A program made the position numbers and the translations under genes. A stretch of 64,000 nt of DNA from DLAJ01 sp964655525. Lineage in GTDB: Bacteria > Bacillota > Clostridia > Lachnospirales > Lachnospiraceae. Where the stretch lies: contig CAZZNE010000016.1 in the NCBI GenBank assembly GCA_964655525.1, forward strand, positions 23,859-87,858. Reading direction: 5' to 3'. Shown in pieces: positions 51,543 through 60,358 of the stretch (its first letter is position 1; each line of letters opens with the position of its first letter). Under the pieces are notes generated by a model. The model saw only the letters and a program-made list of their open reading frames with translations, did no database searches and was not told where the DNA came from.

Positions 51543-53825
51543 ATGGCATCGACGGAACAAACGATCGAATACGCAAGCGGAAATGAAATGGCGGCAATTG
51601 CAGCACGCCAGATCGGCTATGACTTAATGGGTTACTATCCCATCACGCCATCCACACAGATTGCGGAGAATTTAGACCAGATGCGCGCGCAGGGACAGAC
51701 GGACCTGATCATGATCGCGGCGGAAGGCGAGCACAGCGCAGCAGGCATCTGCTACGGCGCATCCGTCGGCGGCGGGCGTGTGTTTAACGCAACAAGCGCG
51801 AACGGTCTTCTATACGCGTTAGAGCAGCTCCCCGTACAGTCCGGCACACGGTATCCGATGGTCATGAACGTGGCATGCCGCACAGTTTCCGGTCCGCTGT
51901 CCATCAAGGGAGATCACAGCGATATTATGTATATGCTGAATGCCGGATGGATCATCTTTTTTGCGCACAGCGCGCAGGAAGTCTATGACTTTAATCTCAT
52001 GGCGCTCAAGCTGGCAGAACAGGTACGGCTTCCCGCCGTCGTCGCCTTTGACGGGTTTTTCACAAGTCATCAGAAACGGCGGTGTAAACGGTTTGCAAAC
52101 GATGACAGTGTACGCGCCTATATCGGCAGGCGCAGCGAACCGTATCCTTTTTTTGATTTCGAACACCCTCTAACGGTCGGCTCGTACATGAACGAACCCG
52201 ACCTGATCCGCAACCGTCATGAGCTTCACCTTGCTATGAACGAGGCGGCGGCAGCCCTGCCGACTCTTTTTTGTGAATATGCCGCACATTCCGGGCGCTC
52301 GTATGAAGCAGTGGAAGGCTACTGCCATGAAGATGCGGACACGCTTTTGATCGTGCTCGGTTCTTCCTTTGACACAGCGCTTGAAGCGGTGGATCTGCTG
52401 CGCGGGCAAAAAAAGAAAGTCGGCGTATTGACGCTCCACCTGCTTCGCCCGTTCCCTTATGAGGAGCTTTGTTCAAAATGTCGTTCGGCAAGGCGGCTTC
52501 TCGTGGCAGACAGGCAGGACAGCTACGGCGCAGGCGGCGGAAATCTGTCCTTAGAGGTACGCGCCGCCCTGCAGCGCGCAGGATTGACCCTCACGGTAAA
52601 AAGTCTCGTGTACGGCCTGGGCGGCAGGGATTTCTATGTGGAGGACGCGCTGCGCATGTTTGCAATGGCGGAAGATTCCGAGACACCGGATTTTGACTAT
52701 TACGGTGTCGGGAACACGGACGATGCTGCAAAGTCCGGCATGGAAAGCCCAAGCAGCGGACAAGCGCAGTCAACCCCACTGCCCTGCCGTTCCGAGTTTT
52801 TTGCACCGCTCACAGCGGAACGGACGCAGCTCGGATTGACCCAAGTGTCGGAAAAGGACGGTAAAACGGTTGTTCAGGGCGGACAGCTCGGCGCCACGAC
52901 GCAAATGCCGAAACGGATCGCGCCGGGACACGGCGCCTGTCCGGGCTGCGGCATTCCCGTCAATCTGAATCTGTTGCTGCGCGCCATCGAAGACCCGGTC
53001 GTACTATTGTTTCAGACGGGATGCGGCATGATCGTCACAACGCCGTATCCGAAAACGAGCTTCAAGGTTCCGTATGTACACAACCTGTTTCAAAGCGGCG
53101 CGGCCACATTAAGCGGGCTGGCGGAAATGTGCTATCGAAAGCAGCAAAAAGGCGCGCTTCCTCCGGGAGATATTCTTTTTATCATGGTCAGCGGAGACGG
53201 CGGCATGGATATTGGTATGGGTTCCGCCATCGGAACGGCGCTGCGCGGTCATAAGCTGCTTTTGTTTGAATACGACAACGGCGGCTATATGAACACAGGC
53301 TACCAGCTATCCTACTCGACGCCCAAGGGTGCAAGAAGCGCAACGTCCCACGTCGGAAAAACGCAGTACGGCAAATCCTTTTTTCACAAGGATATGCCGC
53401 AGATCATGGCGGCAACAGGCATTCCCTACGTCGCGACCGCCGCGGAATCCGATCCTGCGGATTTCATCAGAAAAGCGGCGAAAGCGGCATGGTACGCTAA
53501 GACGCAGGGCACCGCGTATCTGAAAGCATTGTCCGCCTGTCCCTTAAACTGGAACGACAAGCCCGAATCGGAGCGCAGTGTCATCGCCGCCGCAGTGGAC
53601 TGCTGCTTTTTCCCGCTCTATGAATCGGAACGCGGCAATACCACGCTCACCTATGACCCTGGCAAAAAAAACAGGAAAATCCCCGTGCTGGACTGGCTCT
53701 CCATGATGGGACGCACAAAGCATTTACTACGTGAGGAATACCACGACATCGTCGAGGAACTTCAAAATGAAGTGGACAGACGTTTTCTCTGTCTGAAAGA
53801 AAAATCGGCAAATCCCTACTTATAG
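51543..53825 (+). CDS. 2-oxoacid:ferredoxin oxidoreductase, fused alpha and beta subunits
   Basis: 760 aa. Residues 1-375 are the alpha subunit (GYYPITPSTQIAENLDQM, then AAEGEHSAAGICYGASVGGG, and a domain II region VLGSSFDTALEAVDLLRG). Residues about 455-750 are the TPP-binding beta subunit (GHGACPGCGIPVNLNLLLRA, then VSGDGGMDIGMGSAIGTALR with the TPP/Mg motif ending in YDNGGYMNTG). The linker between them is polar. It pairs with the gamma-delta gene 90 bp upstream. Rubrerythrin and superoxide reductase follow in the same direction, as expected for protecting an oxygen-sensitive enzyme. Confidence 0.9.
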   Translation: MASTEQTIEYASGNEMAAIAARQIGYDLMGYYPITPSTQIAENLDQMRAQGQTDLIMIAAEGEHSAAGICYGASVGGGRVFNATSANGLLYALEQLPVQSGTRYPMVMNVACRTVSGPLSIKGDHSDIMYMLNAGWIIFFAHSAQEVYDFNLMALKLAEQVRLPAVVAFDGFFTSHQKRRCKRFANDDSVRAYIGRRSEPYPFFDFEHPLTVGSYMNEPDLIRNRHELHLAMNEAAAALPTLFCEYAAHSGRSYEAVEGYCHEDADTLLIVLGSSFDTALEAVDLLRGQKKKVGVLTLHLLRPFPYEELCSKCRSARRLLVADRQDSYGAGGGNLSLEVRAALQRAGLTLTVKSLVYGLGGRDFYVEDALRMFAMAEDSETPDFDYYGVGNTDDAAKSGMESPSSGQAQSTPLPCRSEFFAPLTAERTQLGLTQVSEKDGKTVVQGGQLGATTQMPKRIAPGHGACPGCGIPVNLNLLLRAIEDPVVLLFQTGCGMIVTTPYPKTSFKVPYVHNLFQSGAATLSGLAEMCYRKQQKGALPPGDILFIMVSGDGGMDIGMGSAIGTALRGHKLLLFEYDNGGYMNTGYQLSYSTPKGARSATSHVGKTQYGKSFFHKDMPQIMAATGIPYVATAAESDPADFIRKAAKAAWYAKTQGTAYLKALSACPLNWNDKPESERSVIAAAVDCCFFPLYESERGNTTLTYDPGKKNRKIPVLDWLSMMGRTKHLLREEYHDIVEELQNEVDRRFLCLKEKSANPYL

Positions 53826-53865
53826 GTTTGCATCATTTTTTTATCAAGAAAGGAGTATCGGTAAC

Positions 53866-54477
53866 ATGGCAGTCAATTTCAAGGACAGCGAGACCAAAGA
53901 GAACCTCATGCGCGCATTCGCAGGCGAAAGTCAGGCGAGAAACCGTTATACGTTCGGCGCGGAGCAGGCTGAAAAGCAAAAGGAACACGCCATTGCACAG
54001 GTATTTTTGTATACTGCTGCGCAGGAAAAAGAGCATGCGGAAATTTTTTACAAACACTTGCAGGAACTTGCGGGTGAAACCATTCATATCGACGGCGGCT
54101 ATCCGATTGATTTAGACAAAGATCTTTCTAAGCTGCTCCGCATGGCGCAGCATAATGAATACGAGGAGCATGACGACGTGTACAAGCGTTTCGGAGACAA
54201 AGCGAAGGAGGAAGGCTTTGCGCGCGTTGCAGCATCATTTCATATGATCGCTGAAATTGAAAAATACCACGGCGACCGATTCGGACGTTTCGCGCAGTGG
54301 CTTGAGGAAAAGAAACTATATGTCTCAGATGTAAAAACCGGCTGGATCTGCTTAAACTGCGGCTACATTTATGAGGGAGAAGCCGCACCGAAGCAGTGCC
54401 CGGTCTGCGACCACGATCAGGGATATTTCATCCGCTTGGAGCTTTCCCCGTTCGCGGACGGCTGTCAGTGCAAATAG
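53866..54477 (+). CDS. Rubrerythrin
   Basis: 203 aa. The N-terminal four-helix domain carries the di-iron Glu/His ligands (RAFAGESQARNRYTF, QEKEHAEIFY, AASFHMIAEIEKYHGDRF). The C-terminal rubredoxin domain has WICLNCGYIYEG and CPVCDHDQGYF for a single Fe(Cys)4. It reduces hydrogen peroxide in the cytoplasm of anaerobes. AAAGGAG precedes the ATG; superoxide reductase follows 15 bp later. Confidence 0.95.
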   Translation: MAVNFKDSETKENLMRAFAGESQARNRYTFGAEQAEKQKEHAIAQVFLYTAAQEKEHAEIFYKHLQELAGETIHIDGGYPIDLDKDLSKLLRMAQHNEYEEHDDVYKRFGDKAKEEGFARVAASFHMIAEIEKYHGDRFGRFAQWLEEKKLYVSDVKTGWICLNCGYIYEGEAAPKQCPVCDHDQGYFIRLELSPFADGCQCK

Positions 54478-54492
54478 AAAGGAGCGCAAAGT

Positions 54493-54870
54493 ATGGAAGC
54501 AATATTTGCAGCATGTGAAAACACCGTATTCTATCTTGTATCCGGTGAAAAAGAAAAAGCCCTGCAATGCGCAAAGGGCGCCTTCACGCTCTTAGACAGT
54601 TCTCAGGCGGAGGGTGCGGGAGAAAAGCATCTGCCCGAGGTGAAACAGGACGGCGGCCATATTCAGGTCCGCGTCGGAAGCGTGCTTCACCCGATGAGCG
54701 CCGAGCACAGCATTGAATGGATTTTTTTAGAGACCAAAAAGGGCGGACAGTTTCGGCATTTCACGCCGGATAACGAACCGACGGCAGAATTTGTCGTCGC
54801 ACCGGGCGATGAGGCGGTTGCTGTCTATGCCTACTGCAATCTGCACGGATTTTGGAAGACAACCCTATGA
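54493..54870 (+). CDS. Superoxide reductase (desulfoferrodoxin-like, degenerate N-terminal domain)
   Basis: 125 aa. The catalytic domain has all ligands for the Fe(His)4Cys centre in context: GEKHLPEV, VLHPMSAEHSIEW and YAYCNLHGFW. It reduces superoxide to peroxide without making oxygen, feeding the rubrerythrin next door. The first 38 residues align in length with the desulforedoxin domain of desulfoferrodoxin but keep only two of the four Cys (Cys8 and Cys26), so centre I is probably absent. AAAGGAG precedes the ATG. Confidence 0.9.
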   Translation: MEAIFAACENTVFYLVSGEKEKALQCAKGAFTLLDSSQAEGAGEKHLPEVKQDGGHIQVRVGSVLHPMSAEHSIEWIFLETKKGGQFRHFTPDNEPTAEFVVAPGDEAVAVYAYCNLHGFWKTTL

Positions 54871-54889
54871 CATATCCTATAGGTTAAAC

Positions 54890-54933
54890 AGACAGCCCCA
54901 CGGACGGATATTCCCCTGTCCGCGGAGCTGTCT
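54890..54933 (+). terminator. Terminator after the superoxide reductase gene
   Basis: Long stem AGACAGC...GCTGTCT enclosing GGAC/GTCC, followed by TTTCGCT on the plus strand, 20 bp after the stop codon. The weak T-run lowers certainty. Confidence 0.5.
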
Positions 54934-54955
54934 TTCGCTCTGTCAGTATACCCTC

Positions 54956-55888
54956 TCATTCCCCATTCTGCATCGACACAAACAGACCTGCCTTGCGTAA
55001 CGCGGGGCGAAGGGCTACATAAAATATGGTTGCTGCAATGACGGCGACAACCGCGTTGACACTCGTCGTTACCGCGCTGATCTTGGCAAGCGTCTTCGCC
55101 AAATCCTGCGGCACGCCCAACAGATATGTCTTATAAAAATATCCGACAATCGGATCGGCAACAATATTAAATCCCATCCCGCACACGCTCGCAAACAGCG
55201 TCACCCCGAATACATATTTCGGAGAATGGGAACGATTCAGCTTAAAAATGCAATGCGCAACCAATCCGACGATCAGCCCAATGCAGAGTTTTAATAAAAA
55301 TGTCTTCGGTGCGCTTGTCACATAAGCAGTCGTCAGATCTCCGATCGTCATACCGACTGCTCCCGCAAGCCCTCCCCAAAATCCGCCAATCAGGAGCGCT
55401 GCCAGCACGCAGAACACATTGCCGAAATGAAACGCGGTCTTTTCCGTTCCGACCGGAATATCAATTTTAAAAAACGCAAAACCGATATAGCAGAGCGCCG
55501 CCAGCAGTCCCGCCTGCGCTAAACGTTTTATGTCCGGCTTTGTTGCCGATACGCCCCGTATGACATTGTAGATTCCTTTTCCCGTCAGCAGGATGCTGAA
55601 GAAAACAAGGGTCAGACCATAAGCATACGGTTTCTCCTTTGACGCTTTTTTCTCAGAAAGCTGTTCTTTCCACAAATTCAGCTCTGCAAGATCTCCCGAA
55701 GCTTCTCCCGCTTCAATTGCCTTGATCTCTTCCTTGATCTCACTGACCAACTCCCCGTATTCGACCGATTCCCTATAGCTGGTTCGGTACGCATACACAG
55801 AAAAGACAACGCCCATGATCAGCAGTACCGCACCGACCATGAGAAGCGTATAACTTCTCTTTGCTGTCACATTCTCATTCATATCCAC
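54956..55888 (-). CDS. ECF transporter S component with N-terminal membrane/coiled-coil extension
   Basis: 310 aa from GTG 55888 (AGGAGG 5 nt upstream); ATG 55882 is an alternative. Residues about 130-300 are an S component with six segments (AALLIGGFWGGLAGAVGMTIGDLTTAY is characteristic). The first 125 residues are unusual: a membrane segment, a charged helix with Glu/Lys (LVSEIKEEIKAIEAGEASGD), and a second membrane segment. Substrate unknown. A strong multi-helix structure lies 40-100 nt upstream and may regulate it. Confidence 0.8.
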   Translation of the reverse strand: MDMNENVTAKRSYTLLMVGAVLLIMGVVFSVYAYRTSYRESVEYGELVSEIKEEIKAIEAGEASGDLAELNLWKEQLSEKKASKEKPYAYGLTLVFFSILLTGKGIYNVIRGVSATKPDIKRLAQAGLLAALCYIGFAFFKIDIPVGTEKTAFHFGNVFCVLAALLIGGFWGGLAGAVGMTIGDLTTAYVTSAPKTFLLKLCIGLIVGLVAHCIFKLNRSHSPKYVFGVTLFASVCGMGFNIVADPIVGYFYKTYLLGVPQDLAKTLAKISAVTTSVNAVVAVIAATIFYVALRPALRKAGLFVSMQNGE

Positions 55889-55929
55889 TCACTCCTCCTC
55901 TGTCTTGATTACTCCGTCATGACAAAAAC

Positions 55930-55992
55930 GCGTATGATGTCAATACTTGCAATCGGTGTGTTACACCCGATCGGCTTATTCCCATCATACGC
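55930..55992 (-). promoter_or_regulatory. Candidate structured leader RNA (riboswitch or attenuator)
   Basis: On the minus strand a perfect 10-bp outer helix (GCGTATGATG with CATCATACGC) encloses purine-rich loops and an inner hairpin (ATCGGGTG-TAACA-CACCGAT, one bulge). A GTTTTTG run follows. It lies 41 nt upstream of an S-component gene of a type often under riboswitch control, but could also be the terminator of the histidine kinase gene. It matches no riboswitch consensus I know. Confidence 0.5.
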
Positions 55993-56122
55993 GCAAGTGG
56001 ATATAATAAAACTGCCAAATTGTGTTTTTTTTACCATGCCAGTTTGAAATACCGACAGTGACCTGCCTCTGCAATCTCTGAAACTGTGTTTTCAACGATT
56101 GTCCTATTCTACAATCTCTATC

Positions 56123-59100
56123 CTACTGCAACACATCGTCCGGCACATTCGTCTTCTCCGGAAGCCACTGTTCCAGCACAGCCGTCACCATCGCCATGTT
56201 GATCGGTTTTGTAATATGCTCGTTCATGCCGCTGTCAATCGACTTTTTAATATCCTCAACAAAAGAGTTCGCGGTCATGGCAATGATCGGAATGCACAAC
56301 GCATAATCGCTGTCAATGTTTCGAATAGCTTCTGCCGCCTCATAGCCGTTCATGACCGGCATCTGAATATCCATCAATATCAAATCATAATGATAAGTCG
56401 GACTATTCAACAGCTTATCATACGCATCTTTTCCGTTGACCGCCGTCTCGACCTTAATAGAAAGTCCCGAAAGCAGCTCCGTCGCAATCTCGCGGTTTAA
56501 GTCATTGTCATCCACAAGCAGAATCCGGCACCCCGCAAATCTCTTGCTCTTATCGTGATTCGCCGTTTTTGTCTTTTTGACTCTCCCAAACGACTGCACC
56601 TTGGCGTCCGCATCCGCTTTTTTCATCGGAACAAGCACAGTAAAACAGCTTCCCTTCTGCGGCTCGCTCTGTACCTCCAGCTTTCCGTTCATTTTTTCCA
56701 CAAGTGAATGCACAATGGAAAGCCCAAGCCCCGTACCGTTCAGTTCCGCGGAAGCCGAATGATCCTCCTTGGTAAACGGCTCAAATATCCTGCTGATAAA
56801 TGTCCGGGAAATACCAATTCCGTTATCGATCACAGAAAAACGATAGCATGCCTCCGCGTCATTGTCCGCCGGAAGCTGCTCCACATTGACAAGTACCCGC
56901 CCGCCGGACGGCGTATATTTGACCGCGTTTGAGACCAGATTCACTAACACCTTGCGCAGATGCAGGAACGGTCCGATGACCTTATCCGCCGTCATCGGAT
57001 AAATATGCGTATCAAAGATCAGCGATTTGCGCTCCGCCCTCGGCCGGCAGATCACATCAACCGTATCCATCAATTGTTTCACTGAAAAAATGTCCTCATG
57101 TAACACCAGTTTTCCGCTCTCGATCATGGAAATATCGAGTACGTCGTTGATCAGCCCGAGCAGATAACGGGACGAATCCTCCATTTTGTTCAGGCACGCT
57201 TCCAGCTCCTGTGTATTTTGGATATTTCTGCGCGAAACCTCGATCATTCCCATAATACCGTTCATCGGCGTACGGATATTGTGAGACATCGTAGAAAGAA
57301 AAATGCTCTTGGCGCGGTTCGCGTCCTCCGCAGCCTGATATGCTCCCTTTAACGCCTGATTGAGCTGTTCGCTCTGCTGCCTGCTCTCATGAATATCCCG
57401 GATTGTCACCATCATGACGCTCGGCACGGCGCCGCGCTCTGCCGCCTGCGTACAGGAAATCTGGATCCAATTCCATCGCTTTTTCATCCGCACACGCAGC
57501 TCCAGCTTCATGATACCGTCATTTTCCATGAACGTACTTGACAGGTTATTGAGACGAAGCTTCTGGCGTGCCACTGTCCAATCCTCCTCTGATACCATGT
57601 CGGAAAGATTTTTCAAAAACTGTTCATACCGCTCTCCCTGAATTGTGCCAAACAGTCTTTGACTGCCGCGGTGCATGACTCTGCAGCTGCCCGACAGCAT
57701 ATCGACACGTAACAGGAGCAGAATATCGCGCGAGAGCACCTGCACAACGCTGTCGCTCTCCACACCGCTTTCCTGAACGGTATCTAACAGCACATCCTTC
57801 TTTTCCCTCTCGCTCTCATAGTGCCTGACAATTTCCTGCGTCCTTCGCTGCTGTTCCACTAAAAGCGCACAGGTATCCGCAAGCCGATTCATATGGCGCG
57901 CAAGCGTTTCGCTCCACGCATCGGTGTAAAACGCGAGAGTCGCCATTTTCCCCCGGCTTCCCTCCATCTGCACCTCATAACGCTTCCTTCCCGCCACATT
58001 GCAGCCGTCCGTATAAAACATACGCACTCCGCCTGATATAATTTCAATGCCGACATGCTGCAGATTCGCAAACGACATAAGAAGCGCATGAATGTCCTCC
58101 ATCACGAACGACTCTTCCATGTCATTCGTCCCGGCCTCTTCCTCCTGCGCACCATTTTCCTCTTTATTCCGGTCAAGAACCGCACTCTGATAAATTCCAT
58201 AATAAATACGGCTTCGTCCGGCACTCAGTAAATAGGATAAATCCTTTTTGAGAGCCGGATTCTCCGTGATCAATTCCACTAACTCCGGCTGATATCGAGT
58301 CCCGCTTCCAAGCTTCAGCTCGTCCAGACACTTCCGAAACAGACCGGACTTTGTATTCGCATGACCCATCTGCACGGTCTCGGCTTCCAAAAAATCACAG
58401 ATATGAATCAATTCAATAAAAAAACGATGTTTGGACACGGTATTATCGAAGTTCAGCGGATAACCCGTTTTTCCATCGTAGGATTTATGATGTCCCAACA
58501 CAATATCCGCATACGGAGCAAGCTGAGGCGCTTTCATGATCATCTCATAGCCGAACTGCGGATGCCGGAGCATTTTTTCTTTTTCCCACTCCGTCCACCT
58601 GCGCGACCGTTTACCGACAATGCCCGCAAGCTTTATTTTTCCAATATCAAAAAGCTGCGCTGCATTGCTGACAAATGATGTCAGCCGCTCCCTGTTTTCC
58701 AGCACATCCACGACGGAGCCGCAGCCAAGCTCGCCGATCATCAACTCCGGTCTTTCTTCAAAGACCGTCCTCAAAACCCGACGTGCGAGCTGCCCTACCA
58801 ACGCCTCATGGATCAATGTCATCTCATCCCGCCATATTGTCGAGCGGATAAAAAATGAAAAATCAATTTCTTTGTCGGACAATCGATTCAAAATGGAAAG
58901 CAGCGATTCCGATACCACATCATTGACAAAGTTCGCCCCGCCCGCGCGCGGCAGTCGGCGAAGCACATTCAAATACTGCGCAACGCAAGCATCTCTGACA
59001 ATCCGATCTCCATGATATTCGTCCGCATATTCCGATATCGCGTTAATAATAGCAGGCAAATGCTCATTGGCAACCTGAAACAGACGGCTGTTCCAAAAAT

Positions 59101-60070
59101 CACGCTCCGTCCGCGCATCAAACGTATCATGTTCGATCACATAATCGCAAAACCGTTTATAATCCTCTATGTATTCCGTACAGTCAATTTCCCCAAGAAA
59201 AAACAGGCAGCGTCTGTAACCGCAGTAGATACCAGCCTCCATTTCATAGGGATTTGACTTTTCCTCAAGCTGCTCTTCATAGCAGTTCCCAAGCACTTCC
59301 CTGCATCGTATCAAAATGTCCCGCGTCAGATCCCTGCGTTCATGATTTGCAAGGAAGTTGCCGACCGTATTACACTTTAATTGCCGGCAGAGCGCATCAA
59401 AGTCAAAATGCCCGCCGTCCAGCGCACGTACTTTTTTATCTTCATAAAAAGAAATCGCCTCATCCAACAGTTTCATGAGGTCGTTCACATCAACAAGCGC
59501 AAAATTCAGACTTACCATCACGTAATTATAAAAGGAATAAATGATGCGTCTGCGCAGCTCAAAATCCTCTATTTCAAAGTAATGCGCACGCAGCTTTTTC
59601 ACCTCGCCGAAGCAGGCAAGGCTCGCATTACCGTCACTCTTCTCAAAGCCACGGTTATAATAGCCGCCAAGCAGACTGCACGCCCATATATAACCGCCAA
59701 ACGCCTGCTTATCGCGTTTTCCCGACTCGTCATATTTCCGTTTATAATAACGCACAAGTGTTTCCGCCACCTCCCGAAATGCCAGATCATCCTCACAGGA
59801 TTCTTTTTCTGCCTCACGCACCTGATGAAGAAACTCCGCCGCCAGCTTATCATTTAAGGCATTCTCATCCAAAAAAGGACGGACATACAAATTCAGAAGT
59901 GCCTCGTTCTCAATGTACAGATACCGCATGGACCGGCTTTTTCTTTTTAGCTTTTCAACCCATATCTCCTGATCCTGCGCAAATAACAGCTCATTGACAA
60001 TCTCGGATTCCGCTTCCAGATTCTTCTTGTATTTTGAGTAAAAATCAGCAATATTCTCCAGTGAAACCAT
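56123..60070 (-). CDS. Giant HD-domain hybrid sensor histidine kinase/response regulator
   Basis: 1315 aa from ATG 60070 (GGGGGTGG upstream); a TTG at 60106 is less likely. No membrane segment, so cytoplasmic. Order: a helical TPR-like region (1-420), an HD-GYP-like domain (about 425-610), a possible GAF-like region (about 650-740), a PAS domain (about 775-890), HisKA with the phospho-His in LSTMSHNIRTPMNG (about 930), HATPase (NLVSNAVKYTPSGG, DNGIGIS, GTGLGLSIV), and a receiver domain (LLVDDNDLNRE) with phospho-Asp in ILMDIQMPVMNG (about 1233). The HD motif reads FDIGK instead of HDIGK, while HH...DGKTGYP is kept. The output target is unknown. Confidence 0.9.
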   Translation of the reverse strand: MVSLENIADFYSKYKKNLEAESEIVNELLFAQDQEIWVEKLKRKSRSMRYLYIENEALLNLYVRPFLDENALNDKLAAEFLHQVREAEKESCEDDLAFREVAETLVRYYKRKYDESGKRDKQAFGGYIWACSLLGGYYNRGFEKSDGNASLACFGEVKKLRAHYFEIEDFELRRRIIYSFYNYVMVSLNFALVDVNDLMKLLDEAISFYEDKKVRALDGGHFDFDALCRQLKCNTVGNFLANHERRDLTRDILIRCREVLGNCYEEQLEEKSNPYEMEAGIYCGYRRCLFFLGEIDCTEYIEDYKRFCDYVIEHDTFDARTERDFWNSRLFQVANEHLPAIINAISEYADEYHGDRIVRDACVAQYLNVLRRLPRAGGANFVNDVVSESLLSILNRLSDKEIDFSFFIRSTIWRDEMTLIHEALVGQLARRVLRTVFEERPELMIGELGCGSVVDVLENRERLTSFVSNAAQLFDIGKIKLAGIVGKRSRRWTEWEKEKMLRHPQFGYEMIMKAPQLAPYADIVLGHHKSYDGKTGYPLNFDNTVSKHRFFIELIHICDFLEAETVQMGHANTKSGLFRKCLDELKLGSGTRYQPELVELITENPALKKDLSYLLSAGRSRIYYGIYQSAVLDRNKEENGAQEEEAGTNDMEESFVMEDIHALLMSFANLQHVGIEIISGGVRMFYTDGCNVAGRKRYEVQMEGSRGKMATLAFYTDAWSETLARHMNRLADTCALLVEQQRRTQEIVRHYESEREKKDVLLDTVQESGVESDSVVQVLSRDILLLLRVDMLSGSCRVMHRGSQRLFGTIQGERYEQFLKNLSDMVSEEDWTVARQKLRLNNLSSTFMENDGIMKLELRVRMKKRWNWIQISCTQAAERGAVPSVMMVTIRDIHESRQQSEQLNQALKGAYQAAEDANRAKSIFLSTMSHNIRTPMNGIMGMIEVSRRNIQNTQELEACLNKMEDSSRYLLGLINDVLDISMIESGKLVLHEDIFSVKQLMDTVDVICRPRAERKSLIFDTHIYPMTADKVIGPFLHLRKVLVNLVSNAVKYTPSGGRVLVNVEQLPADNDAEACYRFSVIDNGIGISRTFISRIFEPFTKEDHSASAELNGTGLGLSIVHSLVEKMNGKLEVQSEPQKGSCFTVLVPMKKADADAKVQSFGRVKKTKTANHDKSKRFAGCRILLVDDNDLNREIATELLSGLSIKVETAVNGKDAYDKLLNSPTYHYDLILMDIQMPVMNGYEAAEAIRNIDSDYALCIPIIAMTANSFVEDIKKSIDSGMNEHITKPINMAMVTAVLEQWLPEKTNVPDDVLQ

Positions 60071-60277
60071 GGTGCACCACCCCCTCTCTCCCCATTTCGC
60101 GTTCAATTCCTGTCAACTCAGAAGTCTTTGCTATGTGAACTCACAGTTTATTTATACTATAGCATAGTTTCTTCTCTGGGGAAACACTGATTACATCCTT
60201 GTTTCTCCGGCGCCTCCGGTGGATGCGCACAGATTTGCATTGGAAATTCCCGAAATTTTGACAGCGGAACAAAAAAA

Positions 60278-60339
60278 CGCCCGTTTCACAAACAGATCTG
60301 CTTCCTCTTTCTAACTGCAGACTGTTTCTGAAACGGGCG
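60278..60339 (-). terminator. Terminator of the PadR-DUF1700-DUF4097 operon
   Basis: An 18-nt arm (60278-60295) pairs with 60322-60339 with one mismatch. On the minus strand it is followed by a T7 run, 20 bp after the DUF4097 stop. The rest of 60071-60277 shows nothing I can assign. Confidence 0.85.
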
Positions 60340-60358
60340 TCTTTTCAGGCGGCTCGTT

